DNA from: CAVVAH01 sp963746175
Lineage (GTDB): Bacteria; Actinomycetota; Actinomycetes; JACCUZ01
NCBI GenBank assembly: GCA_963746175.1
Contig: CAVVAH010000008.1
Location: 372,001 to 436,000 of the forward strand
Length of the DNA: 64,000 nucleotides
Reading direction: 5' to 3'
The translations under genes were made by a program, and so were the position numbers. Below are positions 52,440-61,519 of this stretch, in pieces. The notes beneath the pieces are model-generated. The model saw only the letters and a list, made by a program, of their open reading frames with translations, did not search any database and had not been told where the DNA came from. The stretch's first letter is position 1. Every line of letters starts with the position of its first letter.

Positions 52440-53108
52440 TCATGACGCCTCACCGTAGTCGCCGGGGTCGAGGTCGGGAGCGACCTCACGCAGCACGTCC
52501 AGGCCGATGGCACCGAGCCGTTGCACCCGCGGGACCACGCCGGTGACGTCGACGATCGTCGACGCCAGCGGGTCGCCCGCCGGACCGCCGTCGAGGTAGA
52601 TCGAGACCGACTCGCCCAGCTGCTCGACGGCCTCGTCGCACGTCGCCGGGGCGGGCCGACCGGACAGGTTCGCGCTGCTGACCCCCATCGGGCCGGTGGC
52701 GCGGAGCAGCTCGAGGGCCACCGGGTGAAGCGGCATGCGGACCGCGACGGTGCCCCCGGTGTCGCCGAGGTCCCACCGCAGGGACGGCTGCGCGGTCGCC
52801 ACCAGGGTGAGGCCCCCCGGCCAGAAGGCCTCGACCAGGTCGCGCGCGGTCTGGGTCAGGCCGGTGGCGATGCCGTCGAGGGTGCGGGGCGCGCCGACGA
52901 GCACCGGGACCGGCATGTCCCGCCCACGGCCCTTGGCCGCGAGCAGCTGCGCGATCGCACTCGGGGAGAAGGCGTCGGTGCCGAGCCCGTAGACGGTGTC
53001 GGTCGGCAGCACCACGAGCTCGCCCCGGCGCACAGCGTCGCGCGCCAGGTCGAGCCCGACCGGCCGCTCGGTCGGCTCGGCCATGTCGTAGCGCCGGATC
53101 CACCCCAT
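52440..53108 (-). CDS. tsaC: L-threonylcarbamoyladenylate synthase
   Basis: 222-residue Sua5/YciO/YrdC enzyme that makes threonylcarbamoyl-AMP for t6A37 modification of tRNAs reading ANN codons. Seen are the nucleotide/threonine pocket LVVLPTDTVYGLGTDAFSPS, AAKGRGRDMPVPVLVG, FWPGGLTLVATAQPSL and SSANLSGRPAPATCDEAVEQ. It has only the single catalytic domain, with no Sua5 C-terminal domain. Its ATG shares a base with the prmC stop. ATG 53084 is an alternative start. Confidence 0.92.
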   Translation of the reverse strand: MGWIRRYDMAEPTERPVGLDLARDAVRRGELVVLPTDTVYGLGTDAFSPSAIAQLLAAKGRGRDMPVPVLVGAPRTLDGIATGLTQTARDLVEAFWPGGLTLVATAQPSLRWDLGDTGGTVAVRMPLHPVALELLRATGPMGVSSANLSGRPAPATCDEAVEQLGESVSIYLDGGPAGDPLASTIVDVTGVVPRVQRLGAIGLDVLREVAPDLDPGDYGEAS

Positions 53109-53962
53109 CAGGCTCCTTCCTCGCGCGTCGCGAGCACCGCGGTGAGGAAGCGGTCGCGACCGGCCAGGTCCTGATGGTCCCGCACGTCCGCCCAGCATCC
53201 GGCACCGGTGAACACCGCGGGGGCTGAGGCGCCCTGCAGGTCGGCGTGCTCCACCACGACGGCTCCGCCAGGGCGCAGCAGCCGCGCGGCGACCCGCTCG
53301 ACCACCCGCATCGCGTCGAGGCCGTCGTCGCCGGACCACAGCGCGAGCGCCGGGTCGTGGGTGGCGACCTCGGGGTCACGGATCACGGCACCGACCGGGA
53401 TGTACGGCGGGTTGCTCACGACGACGTCGACGGTGCCGGCCAGCTCCGGGAAGGCGTCGGCCATGTCGCCGAGCCGCAGGTCGACGGTCGAGCCGGCGCA
53501 GTTGCGCAGTGCCCAGGCGTGCGCCGCCGGGTCGGCCTCGACCGCGAAGACCGCGCTACCAGGCACCTCGGTGGCCACCGCGAGGGCGATGGCTCCGGAC
53601 CCGGTGCCCAGGTCGACGACGCGCGGCCGCGCGGCCCCGGTCAGTCGCGCGAGCACCGCGTCGACGACGACCTCGGTCTCCGGCCGCGGCACGAAGACAC
53701 CCGGGCCGACCGCCAGCTCGAGGTGGCGGAACGGCGCGGTGCCGGTGATGTGCTGCAGCGGCTCCCGCCCGGCCCGCCGGTCGACGTACGCCGCGAACTC
53801 GGGGCCTGCCTCGTCGTGCCGCCAGAGGTCACGTCGCTCGACACCGAGGGAGTGCGCGGCGAGGACCTCGGCGTCGTGCCGGGCCGACGGCACCCCGGCC
53901 GCGGACAGGGTCGCTGCAGCGGCGGCGAGGGACGCTCTCAGCGAGGTCGACGTCGTCGTCAC
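53108..53962 (-). CDS. prmC: peptide chain release factor glutamine methyltransferase
   Basis: 284-residue SAM-dependent enzyme that methylates the GGQ glutamine of release factors. The N-terminal helical domain (SARHDAEVLAAHSLGVERRD) is followed by FRHLELAVGPGVFVPRPETE, the SAM loop VVDLGTGSGAIALAVA, and the catalytic VVSNPPYIPVG. The GTG start overlaps the prfA stop (GTGA), pairing the enzyme with its substrate RF1, the order seen in most bacteria. Confidence 0.95.
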   Translation of the reverse strand: MTTTSTSLRASLAAAAATLSAAGVPSARHDAEVLAAHSLGVERRDLWRHDEAGPEFAAYVDRRAGREPLQHITGTAPFRHLELAVGPGVFVPRPETEVVVDAVLARLTGAARPRVVDLGTGSGAIALAVATEVPGSAVFAVEADPAAHAWALRNCAGSTVDLRLGDMADAFPELAGTVDVVVSNPPYIPVGAVIRDPEVATHDPALALWSGDDGLDAMRVVERVAARLLRPGGAVVVEHADLQGASAPAVFTGAGCWADVRDHQDLAGRDRFLTAVLATREEGA

Positions 53963-55032
53963 GAGCCGGCGGCGGCCAGCCTGGCCGCGGTGTCCGCGTC
54001 GACGAGGGCCTGGATGACGTCGCCGAGGTCGCCGTCGAGGACCTGGTCGAGGTTGTGCGACTTGTAGCTGACCCGGTGGTCGGCGATCCGGTTCTCCGGG
54101 TAGTTGTAGGTGCGGACCCGCTCGGACCGGTCGACCGTGCGGACCTGGGACCGGCGCGCGTCGGACGCCTCCTGGTCGGCTGCCTCCTGGGCCGCGGCGA
54201 GCAGCCGGGCCCGCAGGATGCGCATCGCCTGCTCGCGGTTCTGCAGCTGGGACTTCTCGTTCTGGCAGGACGCGACGATCCCCGTCGGCACGTGCGTGAT
54301 GCGCACGGCGGAGTCGGTGGTGTTGACGCTCTGCCCGCCCGGACCGGAGGACCGGTAGACGTCGATGCGCAGGTCGTTGGGGTCGATCTCGACGTCGACG
54401 TCCTCCGCCTCCGGGAGCACGAGGACGCCGGCCGCGCTGGTATGGATCCGGCCCTGCGACTCGGTCACCGGGACCCGCTGGACCCGGTGCACTCCCCCCT
54501 CGTACTTCAAGCGGGCCCACACGCCGTGGCCGGGCTCGGGCGCGCCCCGCGACTTCACGGAGAGCTGGACGTCCTTGTAGCCGCCCATGTCGGTCTCGGT
54601 GGCCTCGATGACCTCGGTCTTCCAGCCGACCCGCTCGGCGTAGCGCAGGTACATCCGCAGCAGGTCGCCCGCGAACAGGGCCGACTCCTCGCCGCCCTCC
54701 CCCGCCTTGATCTCGACGATGACGTCCTTGTCGTCGTTGTCGTCCCGCGGCAGCAGCAACGACTGCAGCCGCGCCTCGAGCTCGTGCTGGCGGGCCTCCA
54801 TGACGGGCACCTCGGCGGCGAACGACTCGTCGTCGGGAGCCAGCTCGCGCGCCGTCGCGAGGTCACCGGCCAGCTCCTGGAGCTCGCGGTGGGTGTCGAC
54901 GACCGGGGTCAGCTCGGCGTAGCGCTTGCCGAGCGCACGCGCCTTGGCCTGGTCGCCGTGCACCGCAGGGTCGGCGAGCTCCTTCTCCACGCGGGCGTGC
55001 TCGGCCAGCATCTCGGCGGGGGCTTCGAGCAC
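53959..55032 (-). CDS. prfA: peptide chain release factor 1
   Basis: 357-residue RF1, which terminates translation at UAA and UAG. The codon-recognition tripeptide PVT (RVPVTESQGRIHTSAAG), the acidic-rich PRDDNDDKDVIVEIKAGEGG segment, and the peptidyl-transfer motif SSGPGGQSVNTTDSAVR with GGQ are all present. ATG 55032 starts at the expected N-terminal helix. prmC follows with a 4-base overlap. A strong hairpin separates it from rpmE. Confidence 0.97.
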   Translation of the reverse strand: MLEAPAEMLAEHARVEKELADPAVHGDQAKARALGKRYAELTPVVDTHRELQELAGDLATARELAPDDESFAAEVPVMEARQHELEARLQSLLLPRDDNDDKDVIVEIKAGEGGEESALFAGDLLRMYLRYAERVGWKTEVIEATETDMGGYKDVQLSVKSRGAPEPGHGVWARLKYEGGVHRVQRVPVTESQGRIHTSAAGVLVLPEAEDVDVEIDPNDLRIDVYRSSGPGGQSVNTTDSAVRITHVPTGIVASCQNEKSQLQNREQAMRILRARLLAAAQEAADQEASDARRSQVRTVDRSERVRTYNYPENRIADHRVSYKSHNLDQVLDGDLGDVIQALVDADTAARLAAAGS

Positions 55033-55074
55033 GGCAGGCTCCTCCAGGCGGCGGGACGGCGGCAGAACGGCAAC

Positions 55075-55113
55075 GGCCCCGGTCCTGCACCACGAGGGTG
55101 CGGGACCGGGGCC
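55075..55113. terminator. hairpin terminator between rpmE and prfA
   Basis: GGCCCCGGTCCTGCACC, a short ACGA loop, then GGTGCGGGACCGGGGCC (the loop-side pairing is slightly offset): a perfect stem of about 17 bases. It lies ten bases after the rpmE stop on the minus strand, so it ends or attenuates the rpmE transcript before prfA. Confidence 0.85.
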
Positions 55114-55122
55114 GAGGGACAG

Positions 55123-55344
55123 CTACTTGGAGCCGGACGTCTGCTTGCCGAAGCGCTTCTCGAACCGGGCCACGCGGCCGCCGGTGTCGAGGATCTTCTG
55201 CTTGCCGGTGTAGAACGGGTGGCACTGCGAGCAGACCTCGGCGTGGATCGTGCCGTTCTTCGCGGTGCTGCGAGTGGTGAACGTCGCGCCGCACGTGCAG
55301 GTGGCGGTCGTCTCGACGTACTCGGGGTGGATGTCGGCCTTCAC
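55123..55344 (-). CDS. rpmE: 50S ribosomal protein L31 (zinc-binding form)
   Basis: 73-residue L31 with the zinc site Cys16, Cys18, Cys38 and Cys41 (TCTCGA and CSQCHPFYTG), the form used when zinc is sufficient. IHPEYVETTATCTC opens the protein and KQKILDTGGRVARFEKRFGK closes it. It has its own promoter gap of 105 bases upstream and a strong terminator downstream. Its place near rho and prfA is the usual one. Confidence 0.96.
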   Translation of the reverse strand: MKADIHPEYVETTATCTCGATFTTRSTAKNGTIHAEVCSQCHPFYTGKQKILDTGGRVARFEKRFGKQTSGSK

Positions 55345-55449
55345 GGTGATGCTCTCCTCAAGGTGGGGACGGTCGCCGGGTCGTCTCCGCGCGCTCGCGG
55401 GACGTGAACCGGAACCAGCGGACCAGTGTGCCAGAACGGGGTCCAGGCG

Positions 55450-56184
55450 TCACAACCGGAGAGAGGCCACCGTTGTTCCGGTGGAGGCCAGGCACAGGTC
55501 GGCCGCCTCGGCGAAGGTCGGGACGGTGCGCCAGGGCAGGTCGGGCCCGCCCGGCAGGGCGGCGTACTCGCCGGTGGTCACCCGGATGCAGCGCATCCCG
55601 ACGGCGGTGGCGCCGCGGACGTCCTTCTCCGGCCGGTCCCCCACGTGCACCACACCGGCGGCAGGCTGCCCGAGCAGGTCGAGGGCCCGGCGGAACGGCG
55701 CGGGGTCCGGCTTGCGCAGGTGCCGGCCGCCCAGCTCGTCGGAGACCACCACGGCGGTCACCAGGTCGTCGAGACCGAGCGCCCGCACCTTGGCGTGCTG
55801 GACCGCGGGGACCCCGTCGGTGATCACCACGACCGGGACCGCAGCCGCCAGCCGGGCCAGGGCCTCGAGCACCCCGTCGTACGGCGTCAGCCGCGCCGGC
55901 CGGTGCCCGGCGAAGGTGCGGACCAGGCCGGGCACCAGGTCGGCGACCGCGTCCCCGGGCACCCCGACGGCGGCCAGCGCCCGGTCGACGATCCCGCCGC
56001 GGTCCGACCCGGCGGAGCAGGCGCCGACGAGTGCGGTCTTCAGCGCCTCGGCGGGCAGGCCGAGCCGGCCGCCCTCGGCGGCGACGGCAGCCCAGGCCCC
56101 GGCGAGCCAGTCGGACTGGGGGTACAACGTGTCGTCGAGGTCGACCGTCACCGCGCGGACGGGGGCCGCGCCGGGCTCGGTCAC
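55450..56184 (-). CDS. HAD-superfamily hydrolase
   Basis: 244-residue HAD phosphatase. Motif I is VTVDLDDTLYP (nucleophile and general-acid Asp), motif II VVITDG, motif III the Lys of LRKPDPAPFRRAL, motif IV VHVGDRPEKDV. A helical cap lies between motifs I and II. GTG start overlapping the stop of the UDP-GlcNAc 2-epimerase gene (GTGA), making it the last gene of the exosortase operon. It may dephosphorylate a sugar or nucleotide intermediate of that pathway; substrate not determined. Confidence 0.86.
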   Translation of the reverse strand: MTEPGAAPVRAVTVDLDDTLYPQSDWLAGAWAAVAAEGGRLGLPAEALKTALVGACSAGSDRGGIVDRALAAVGVPGDAVADLVPGLVRTFAGHRPARLTPYDGVLEALARLAAAVPVVVITDGVPAVQHAKVRALGLDDLVTAVVVSDELGGRHLRKPDPAPFRRALDLLGQPAAGVVHVGDRPEKDVRGATAVGMRCIRVTTGEYAALPGGPDLPWRTVPTFAEAADLCLASTGTTVASLRL

Positions 56185-57329
56185 GCCGGCACCCGGTCGG
56201 GGAGAGCCTCTTCCAGGGTGGGCTCGGCCGGCACGAGCAGGGCACGCAGCGCCGGCTCGTCGAGCACCTCGACGACCCTCGCGGCGGTCCGGCCGTCGCC
56301 GTACGGGCAGACCAGCCCGGCGACCCGCTCGGCCTCGGCGTCGTCGGCGTAGCGCTCGGCGGCCGCCAGGACGCGCTCCTCGTGCAGCCCGGTGAGGACG
56401 GCCGCACCGGTGCGGACGCCCTCCCAGCGCGGGGTGGTCGTGCGCATCACGACGACGGGCACCCCGAGGTACGACGCCTCCTCCTGGATGCCGCCGCTGT
56501 CGGTCACCACCAGCCGGCTCGCGGCCAGGGCGCGGAGGAGGTCGACGTAGCCCAGCGGGTCGACCAGGCGGACCCCCGGTGCCGACCGGAGCTCCTCCCA
56601 GCGGCCTGCGGCGTGCAGCCGGTCGCGGGTCCGGGGGTGCACGGGGAAGAGCACGCCGTCGTGCCGCTCGGCGAGCCGCTGCACGAGGGACACCAGCTCG
56701 GCCAGTCGCCGCGGGTCGTCGACGTTGGTCGCGCGGTGCGCTGTCACGAGGACACCGGACCGCTCGCGGAGGGCGACCCGCTCGACGCCTTCGGCGCGGA
56801 CCGCGTCCAGCACGGGGTTGCCGACGACCCGGACCCTCGCCGGGTCGACGCCCTCCTGGAGCAGGAAGGTCCGGGCCAGCTCGGTCGGAGCCAGGTGAAC
56901 CGTCGCGAGGGAGGCCAGCATCCGGCGGTTGGACTCCTCCATCGACAGGTCGTTGAAGGACCGGAGCCCCGCCTCGACGTGGACCACACCGATGCCGGCG
57001 CGGCGGGCGGCCATCGCGACGAGCGGCGCCGTGTAGGTGTCGCCGAGCACGACGACCGCGTCCGGGCGGTGCGCGGCCAGCTCCTGGTAGGCCTGCGCGA
57101 GCAGGCTCCCGACCCGAGCCCCCTCGTCGCCGGCCAGCTGCCAGGTCGCGTCCGGCGGGCAGCCGAGCTCGGCGAACAGGCGACCCGCGAGGCGCGGGTC
57201 GGCGTGCTGGCCGGTGGCGACGCAGCGCACCCGGTGCCCGGCCGCGCGCAGGGCGGCGACCACGGGGGCGAGCTTGACCACCTCGGGCCGGGTCCCGACC
57301 GCGACGGTGAGGGTCAGGGGGCTGGTCAC
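56181..57329 (-). CDS. wecB: UDP-N-acetylglucosamine 2-epimerase
   Basis: 382-residue non-hydrolysing epimerase that converts UDP-GlcNAc to UDP-ManNAc. VAVGTRPEVVKLAPVVAALR opens the fold, then VLGDTYTAPLVAMAARRAGI, VVHVEAGLRSFNDLSMEESN, VTAHRATNVDDPRRLAELV and the UDP-binding VTDSGGIQEEASYLGVPVVV. The conserved acidic and His residues expected for catalysis are present. GTG start overlapping the ATP-grasp gene stop. It supplies a ManNAc-type sugar, pointing to a surface glycan made by this operon. Confidence 0.93.
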   Translation of the reverse strand: MTSPLTLTVAVGTRPEVVKLAPVVAALRAAGHRVRCVATGQHADPRLAGRLFAELGCPPDATWQLAGDEGARVGSLLAQAYQELAAHRPDAVVVLGDTYTAPLVAMAARRAGIGVVHVEAGLRSFNDLSMEESNRRMLASLATVHLAPTELARTFLLQEGVDPARVRVVGNPVLDAVRAEGVERVALRERSGVLVTAHRATNVDDPRRLAELVSLVQRLAERHDGVLFPVHPRTRDRLHAAGRWEELRSAPGVRLVDPLGYVDLLRALAASRLVVTDSGGIQEEASYLGVPVVVMRTTTPRWEGVRTGAAVLTGLHEERVLAAAERYADDAEAERVAGLVCPYGDGRTAARVVEVLDEPALRALLVPAEPTLEEALPDRVPA

Positions 57330-58831
57330 GCCTCGAAGACCTCGGCGAGGTGCCGCATCATCCGCACTCCCGGGCGGGCGACCAGCCGGTCCGGCCGCTC
57401 GGCGAGCCCGAGGACCATGCGCAGGTACTCGCCCACCACGTCGGCGCCGGCGTGCAGCGTCAGCGGCAGGCCGCCGGAGAAGCGCGGGTTGACCTCGTGG
57501 ACGACGACGGCGCCGTCCTCGGCGACGAAGCCCTGGACGTTCGCGGGACCGACCAGCCCGACCGCCTTGAGCACCAGGGAGCAGGTGTTGACGACCTCGG
57601 CGTCGTCGAACGTCTCGCCCTTGGTCGAGATGCCGGCCTTGGTCTCCAGCCGCCAGCGCGGGGCCATCGCGACGACCGAGCCGGAGGTGTTGACGAGCGC
57701 GTCGGCAGTGAACTCTCGGCCGGTCAGCTGGGTCTGGACGATGGGGTCGGGCACGCTGCTCAGCAGGGCGCGGAGGCGGGTCGCGCTCGAGACGAGGTAC
57801 ACGTCCCGGCTGCCCCGGCCGAAGCGCGGCTTGACGATCCACGGCCCGGGGATGCCCTCGACACTGCCCAGGTTGGTGGCCGGCCCCGGGAGCCCGGCGG
57901 CCGACATCGCCGACGCGAAGGCCCACTTGTCGGTGCAGGCCTCGACGGCGCCCAGGGCCGGCATGAGCGTGCGGACCCCGGACTCCTCGAGGTACGGCTG
58001 CGCGGCGATCAGGGCGGGGTACTCCTCGGCGACCGTGCAGATCAGCGCCTGGGCGGAGGAGACCGTGGCCGCGCGCACCAGCGCTGCGAGATAGCTCGGG
58101 TCGTCGCACCGCGGCACGACGTGGGACATCTCGGTGAGGCGCAGGCCGACCGCGGTCGGGTCGGCATCGAGCGCGACCGCCTCGTGCCCTGCGGCCTGCA
58201 GCGCACGGATCACCGCGACGCCGGCCGGGCCGCCGGCACCGGTCACCAGGACGGTGGTGGGGTGCAGCGGGTCGGGGTCGGGCTCCAGCCAGGGGCTCAC
58301 CTGCGGCAGGCCGGAGCCGCTGCGCAGCGTGACCAGCGCGTCGGGCACCTGGTCGGACCGGGTGCGGAACTCCGCGGCCCGCCGGGGGTCGAGCGAGGGC
58401 GGCGGCACGACGCCGGCGATCCCCGGCAGCATCGGCTCGGACTGGCCGGCCGGCCGGACTTCGGGGTGCTTGGCCGCGTAGGCGCGGGCCCACAGCCGGA
58501 GCTCGACGATGCCACCGGTCGAGGCCGGCTCCCACTGGCGGGCCGCGACGGTCCGGACCACCGCGGCGAGCACCGACGGGTCACGCTCCTCGCGGACGGC
58601 CTTGAGCAGCGACGGCGCGGTGGACGCGAGACCGATCTCGGCCGCCTGGACCACGGCGGCCACCCGGACGCCGGCGTCGGCGTGCCGCAGGCCCGCCGAG
58701 ATGCCGCGCCGGACCCGGACGAAGCGCACGGTCCGCCAGGCCACGGCGACGCACAGCGCCCCGAGACCGACGAGCAGGGCCACGGTGGAGAGCGATGAGC
58801 CGGCCAGGCCGGCTGCAGAGAGAACAGTCAC
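57326..58831 (-). CDS. membrane-anchored ATP-grasp protein with HEAT-like segment
   Basis: 501 residues: an N-terminal membrane helix (LSTVALLVGLGALCVAVAWR), a HEAT-repeat-like helical stretch (about residues 45-120, DPSVLAAVVRTVAARQWEPA), then a CarB/PylC-type ATP-grasp module. That module has a Rossmann-like domain (VLVTGAGGPAGVAVIRALQA), ATP-binding GPWIVKPRFGRGSRDVYLVS, and the metal-binding VVHEVNPRFSGGLPLTLHAG. It should ligate a carboxylate to an amine or another nucleophile at the membrane. The GTG start has GGAG upstream. Substrate unknown. It follows the exosortase gene by 41 bases. Confidence 0.82.
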   Translation of the reverse strand: MTVLSAAGLAGSSLSTVALLVGLGALCVAVAWRTVRFVRVRRGISAGLRHADAGVRVAAVVQAAEIGLASTAPSLLKAVREERDPSVLAAVVRTVAARQWEPASTGGIVELRLWARAYAAKHPEVRPAGQSEPMLPGIAGVVPPPSLDPRRAAEFRTRSDQVPDALVTLRSGSGLPQVSPWLEPDPDPLHPTTVLVTGAGGPAGVAVIRALQAAGHEAVALDADPTAVGLRLTEMSHVVPRCDDPSYLAALVRAATVSSAQALICTVAEEYPALIAAQPYLEESGVRTLMPALGAVEACTDKWAFASAMSAAGLPGPATNLGSVEGIPGPWIVKPRFGRGSRDVYLVSSATRLRALLSSVPDPIVQTQLTGREFTADALVNTSGSVVAMAPRWRLETKAGISTKGETFDDAEVVNTCSLVLKAVGLVGPANVQGFVAEDGAVVVHEVNPRFSGGLPLTLHAGADVVGEYLRMVLGLAERPDRLVARPGVRMMRHLAEVFEA

Positions 58832-58872
58832 ACTGCTCCATTCGGATGAATCCGGGGGCGACTTGAGCCCCG

Positions 58873-59409
58873 TCAGAGCACGTCGCTGACCCGGGCCGCA
58901 CGCGGGATCTTGGCTGTCGCCGACGGCAGGAGCAGGTAGAGCATGAGGAAGAAGCCGGCCATCGTGTAGGCGAGGGCGAAGAAGGTCCCGACCCAGTCGT
59001 GGAAGAGCACCAGCGCGGTGCCGCCGTACTCGTAGCCCATCCAGAGCGACCCGGCGATCCGCAGCACGTTGCACACGAGGATCAGCGCGGTCGCGGTGAG
59101 GACCGACACGAGCCGGCGGACCAGGCTGCCCGAGAGCACGAAGAAGCCGATCGTCGCCAGGGCCAGGACCGGGATGATCGACGAGCAGTACGGCGTCAGG
59201 CGGGCGCGGAACGCCAGCTGGTCGGGCGGGAGCAGCTGGAAGACGTGGCCGGGCAGGACCGTTGCCCTGGCCCCCATGGGCGCCAGGAAGCCCATGACGA
59301 GGGACTCCTCGATCTGGCGGGCGGCACCGTTGAACAGGTGGAAGCCGCCGACGGCCACGACCAGGGAGAGGACCAGCGCCGTGACCACCGAGAGCCGCCG
59401 GGCGTTCAT
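58873..59409 (-). CDS. exosortase/archaeosortase-family transpeptidase
   Basis: 178-residue polytopic protein with about five membrane helices and the exosortase triad in the right order: Cys75 (LTPYCSSIIPVLALA), Arg117 (CNVLRIAGSLWMGY) and His137 (LVLFHDWVGTFFALAYTMAG). Exosortases cleave and probably re-attach secreted proteins that carry a PEP-CTERM-like tail (short motif, hydrophobic helix, Arg cluster). The protein is shorter than the eight-helix EpsH type and resembles the compact archaeosortase/exosortase core. Four-base overlap with the GT2 gene. The two candidate substrates are encoded at 61516-62118 and 62280-62810. The subfamily is not one I can name. Confidence 0.85.
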   Translation of the reverse strand: MNARRLSVVTALVLSLVVAVGGFHLFNGAARQIEESLVMGFLAPMGARATVLPGHVFQLLPPDQLAFRARLTPYCSSIIPVLALATIGFFVLSGSLVRRLVSVLTATALILVCNVLRIAGSLWMGYEYGGTALVLFHDWVGTFFALAYTMAGFFLMLYLLLPSATAKIPRAARVSDVL

Positions 59410-60824
59410 GCCGCCGCCCCTGCTGGACTCTCGATGCTCTCGGCACCCTCGCTGCCGTCGAGCGCGGACCACGAGGACCGCGCGGTCTTGACCCAGGAGT
59501 ACGACCGGCCGAGCAGGCCGTCGATCCAGGCCCGGGTGCAGACCAGCATGAAGACGAAGAAGATCGGCGTCATCCACGCGATGGACCACGCGGACCGGCG
59601 CGGCGCCCGACCGACCAGCAGCCCGACGGCGAGCTCGCAGAACGGGCCGGCGAACAGCAGCGCGGCAAGCGGCAGGAGCTCGAACAGGCTGACCGACGGC
59701 CCAAGGCCGGCCACCCGGAGCCCGGTCATCAGCAGGGTCAGGGTGCAGAGGACGGGGACGTGGTAGACGAGAAGGAACATCAGCGTCTCGACCCGCTCGG
59801 CCAGGGTCAGTCGGCGCGACGTGAGCACGGCACGGCGGTAGTCGCGCCAGACCTGCTGGTGCCCGCGGGCCCAGCGGTAGCGCTGGCCGACGAAGCGCTT
59901 CAGTGTCGTCGCGCCCTCCTCGGTGTCGACGGCGGTGATGTCGTACCGCACCCGGCCGCCGTGCAGCAGCACCCGGAGGGTCAGGTCGGTGTCCTCCGTG
60001 ACGCTGCCGGCGTTCCAGCCGCCGAGCTCGCGCAGCGTCGAGGCGCGCACCGCGCAGTTCGCCCCGCCGTACGCCGGGAGCTCGAAGAGGGCCTGCCGGC
60101 CGTACTCGTTGACGAGATAGCCGGAGAAGTAGTCGATCGCGATGGAGCGGGCGAGCTTCGACTGCACGGAGTTGCGCACCAGGCACCGGCCCTGGACGGC
60201 CGACACCCGCGGGTCCTGGAAGTGCCGCACCAGACGGTCGACGACGTTGCGACGCGGGATGTGGTCGGCGTCGAAGATGAGGATGATCTCGCCCCGGGCG
60301 ACTGCCGCGGCGTCGTTGAGCGCACCCGACTTGCCGCCGCCGGAACCGGCCGGCCGGCGCATGACCCGCATGTGCCGCTGGCCTGCCGTGAGCCGCTCGA
60401 GCAGGTCGCCGGTGCCGTCGGTGGAGGCGTCGTCCACGAGGATGATCTCGAGCCGGGCCCGGGAGTAGTGCAGGGCCGCCAGCCCGCGGACCAGCGACTC
60501 CGCGACCAGGGCCTCGTTGTGGCAGGCCACCAGGATGCTGACGTTGGGCCGGTAGCCGAGGTCGACCTCCGTGTCGGCGTAGAGGTCCTTGGGCGCCCAG
60601 CGGATGGCCGCCGACGCGAAGGCGACGTGGCGCAGGAAGTAGGCCAGGAAGGCCAGGTTCACCACCACGGAGGCGACCAGGACGGCGGTGTCGACGCCGG
60701 CGAGCGCGACGAGCAGCGCGCCCGCCGCCAGCAGGTACAGGAAGGTCCACGGCGCGGCGGTCCCGTCGGGACCGTGCGCGCTCGCGACGCCGAGGGCGGC
60801 GTCGGACGGCCGCCCGGTGCTCAC
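59406..60824 (-). CDS. processive-type GT2 glycosyltransferase
   Basis: 472-residue membrane glycosyltransferase. Two N-terminal helices are followed by the GT-A domain with VSILVACHNEALVAESLVRG, ILVDDASTDGTGDLLERL, IFDADHIPRRNVVDRLV (DxD), SVTEDTDLTLR (base) and RYRWARGHQQVW (QxxRW), then about four C-terminal helices. This set (D, DxD, TED, QxxRW) marks enzymes such as cellulose, hyaluronan and poly-GlcNAc synthases. With the PIG-L deacetylase and WecB it suggests a GlcNAc- or ManNAc-containing polymer. GTG start overlapping the PIG-L stop. Confidence 0.9.
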   Translation of the reverse strand: MSTGRPSDAALGVASAHGPDGTAAPWTFLYLLAAGALLVALAGVDTAVLVASVVVNLAFLAYFLRHVAFASAAIRWAPKDLYADTEVDLGYRPNVSILVACHNEALVAESLVRGLAALHYSRARLEIILVDDASTDGTGDLLERLTAGQRHMRVMRRPAGSGGGKSGALNDAAAVARGEIILIFDADHIPRRNVVDRLVRHFQDPRVSAVQGRCLVRNSVQSKLARSIAIDYFSGYLVNEYGRQALFELPAYGGANCAVRASTLRELGGWNAGSVTEDTDLTLRVLLHGGRVRYDITAVDTEEGATTLKRFVGQRYRWARGHQQVWRDYRRAVLTSRRLTLAERVETLMFLLVYHVPVLCTLTLLMTGLRVAGLGPSVSLFELLPLAALLFAGPFCELAVGLLVGRAPRRSAWSIAWMTPIFFVFMLVCTRAWIDGLLGRSYSWVKTARSSWSALDGSEGAESIESPAGAAA

Positions 60825-61519
60825 GGGAGCAGGCCCGCCAGCTCTTGCGCCGCCGGGTCGATGGCGTCGGAGGACTCGTCGCGGCGCGGCGCGGGCTCCT
60901 GCCCCGCGGTGCGGCCGATGTCCCACACGAACCGCGGCGTGAGGAACGCCTCGGCGTACGACACCCGGGCCCGCGAGCCCCAGTAGCGGGCGCCGACCTC
61001 GACGTGCTCGAGGTCGACCATCGGGCACTGCATGACCTGGGACCAGTGCGCCCGGAGCGCCGCGAGCTTGAGCGCCAGGGTCGACTCGACGTCGACGAAG
61101 ACCGTGGGGTCGAACGACGTCGTCGAGGGCGACTGCCAGAAGAGCACGCGCTCGAGGCGGCGCCCGGCGGCCAGTGCGGCCTGCGAGGTCGCGACGTGGT
61201 CCTGGTGCGTGTCGTGCGGGGCGTGGGTGTAGATGATCTCCGCGCCGGTGACGCTCACCGCCTCGTCGAGGACCGTGACGATCTCCCGGCCGGTCGGGAT
61301 CGACCCGTCGTCGTACGGGCCCCACATGAGCCGGGCGCCGAGCACCGCGGCGGCGGCCTCCTGCTCCCGGATGCGCGAGGTCAGGCCCTGCGGCCCGCTC
61401 TCCCCCGGCGTGAGCACCAGCATGGTGACCTCGTCGCCGGCGGCCACGTGCCGGGCGAGCGTGCCCGCGCAGCCGAGCTCGATGTCGTCGGGGTGCGCCC
61501 CGATCGCCAGGACCTTCAT
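60821..61519 (-). CDS. PIG-L/LmbE-family deacetylase
   Basis: 232-residue zinc deacetylase. MKVLAIGAHPDDIELGCAGT has the AHPDD motif (His9, Asp11, Asp12), and HAPHDTHQDHVATSQAALAA supplies the second metal His. The family removes N-acetyl groups from GlcNAc-containing lipids, mycothiol precursors or antibiotics. In this operon the likely substrate is a GlcNAc-type residue of the lipid-linked or polymeric glycan. The mycothiol enzyme MshB is an alternative, but the context argues against it. ATG overlaps the stop of the secreted-protein gene (ATGA). Confidence 0.9.
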   Translation of the reverse strand: MKVLAIGAHPDDIELGCAGTLARHVAAGDEVTMLVLTPGESGPQGLTSRIREQEAAAAVLGARLMWGPYDDGSIPTGREIVTVLDEAVSVTGAEIIYTHAPHDTHQDHVATSQAALAAGRRLERVLFWQSPSTTSFDPTVFVDVESTLALKLAALRAHWSQVMQCPMVDLEHVEVGARYWGSRARVSYAEAFLTPRFVWDIGRTAGQEPAPRRDESSDAIDPAAQELAGLLP

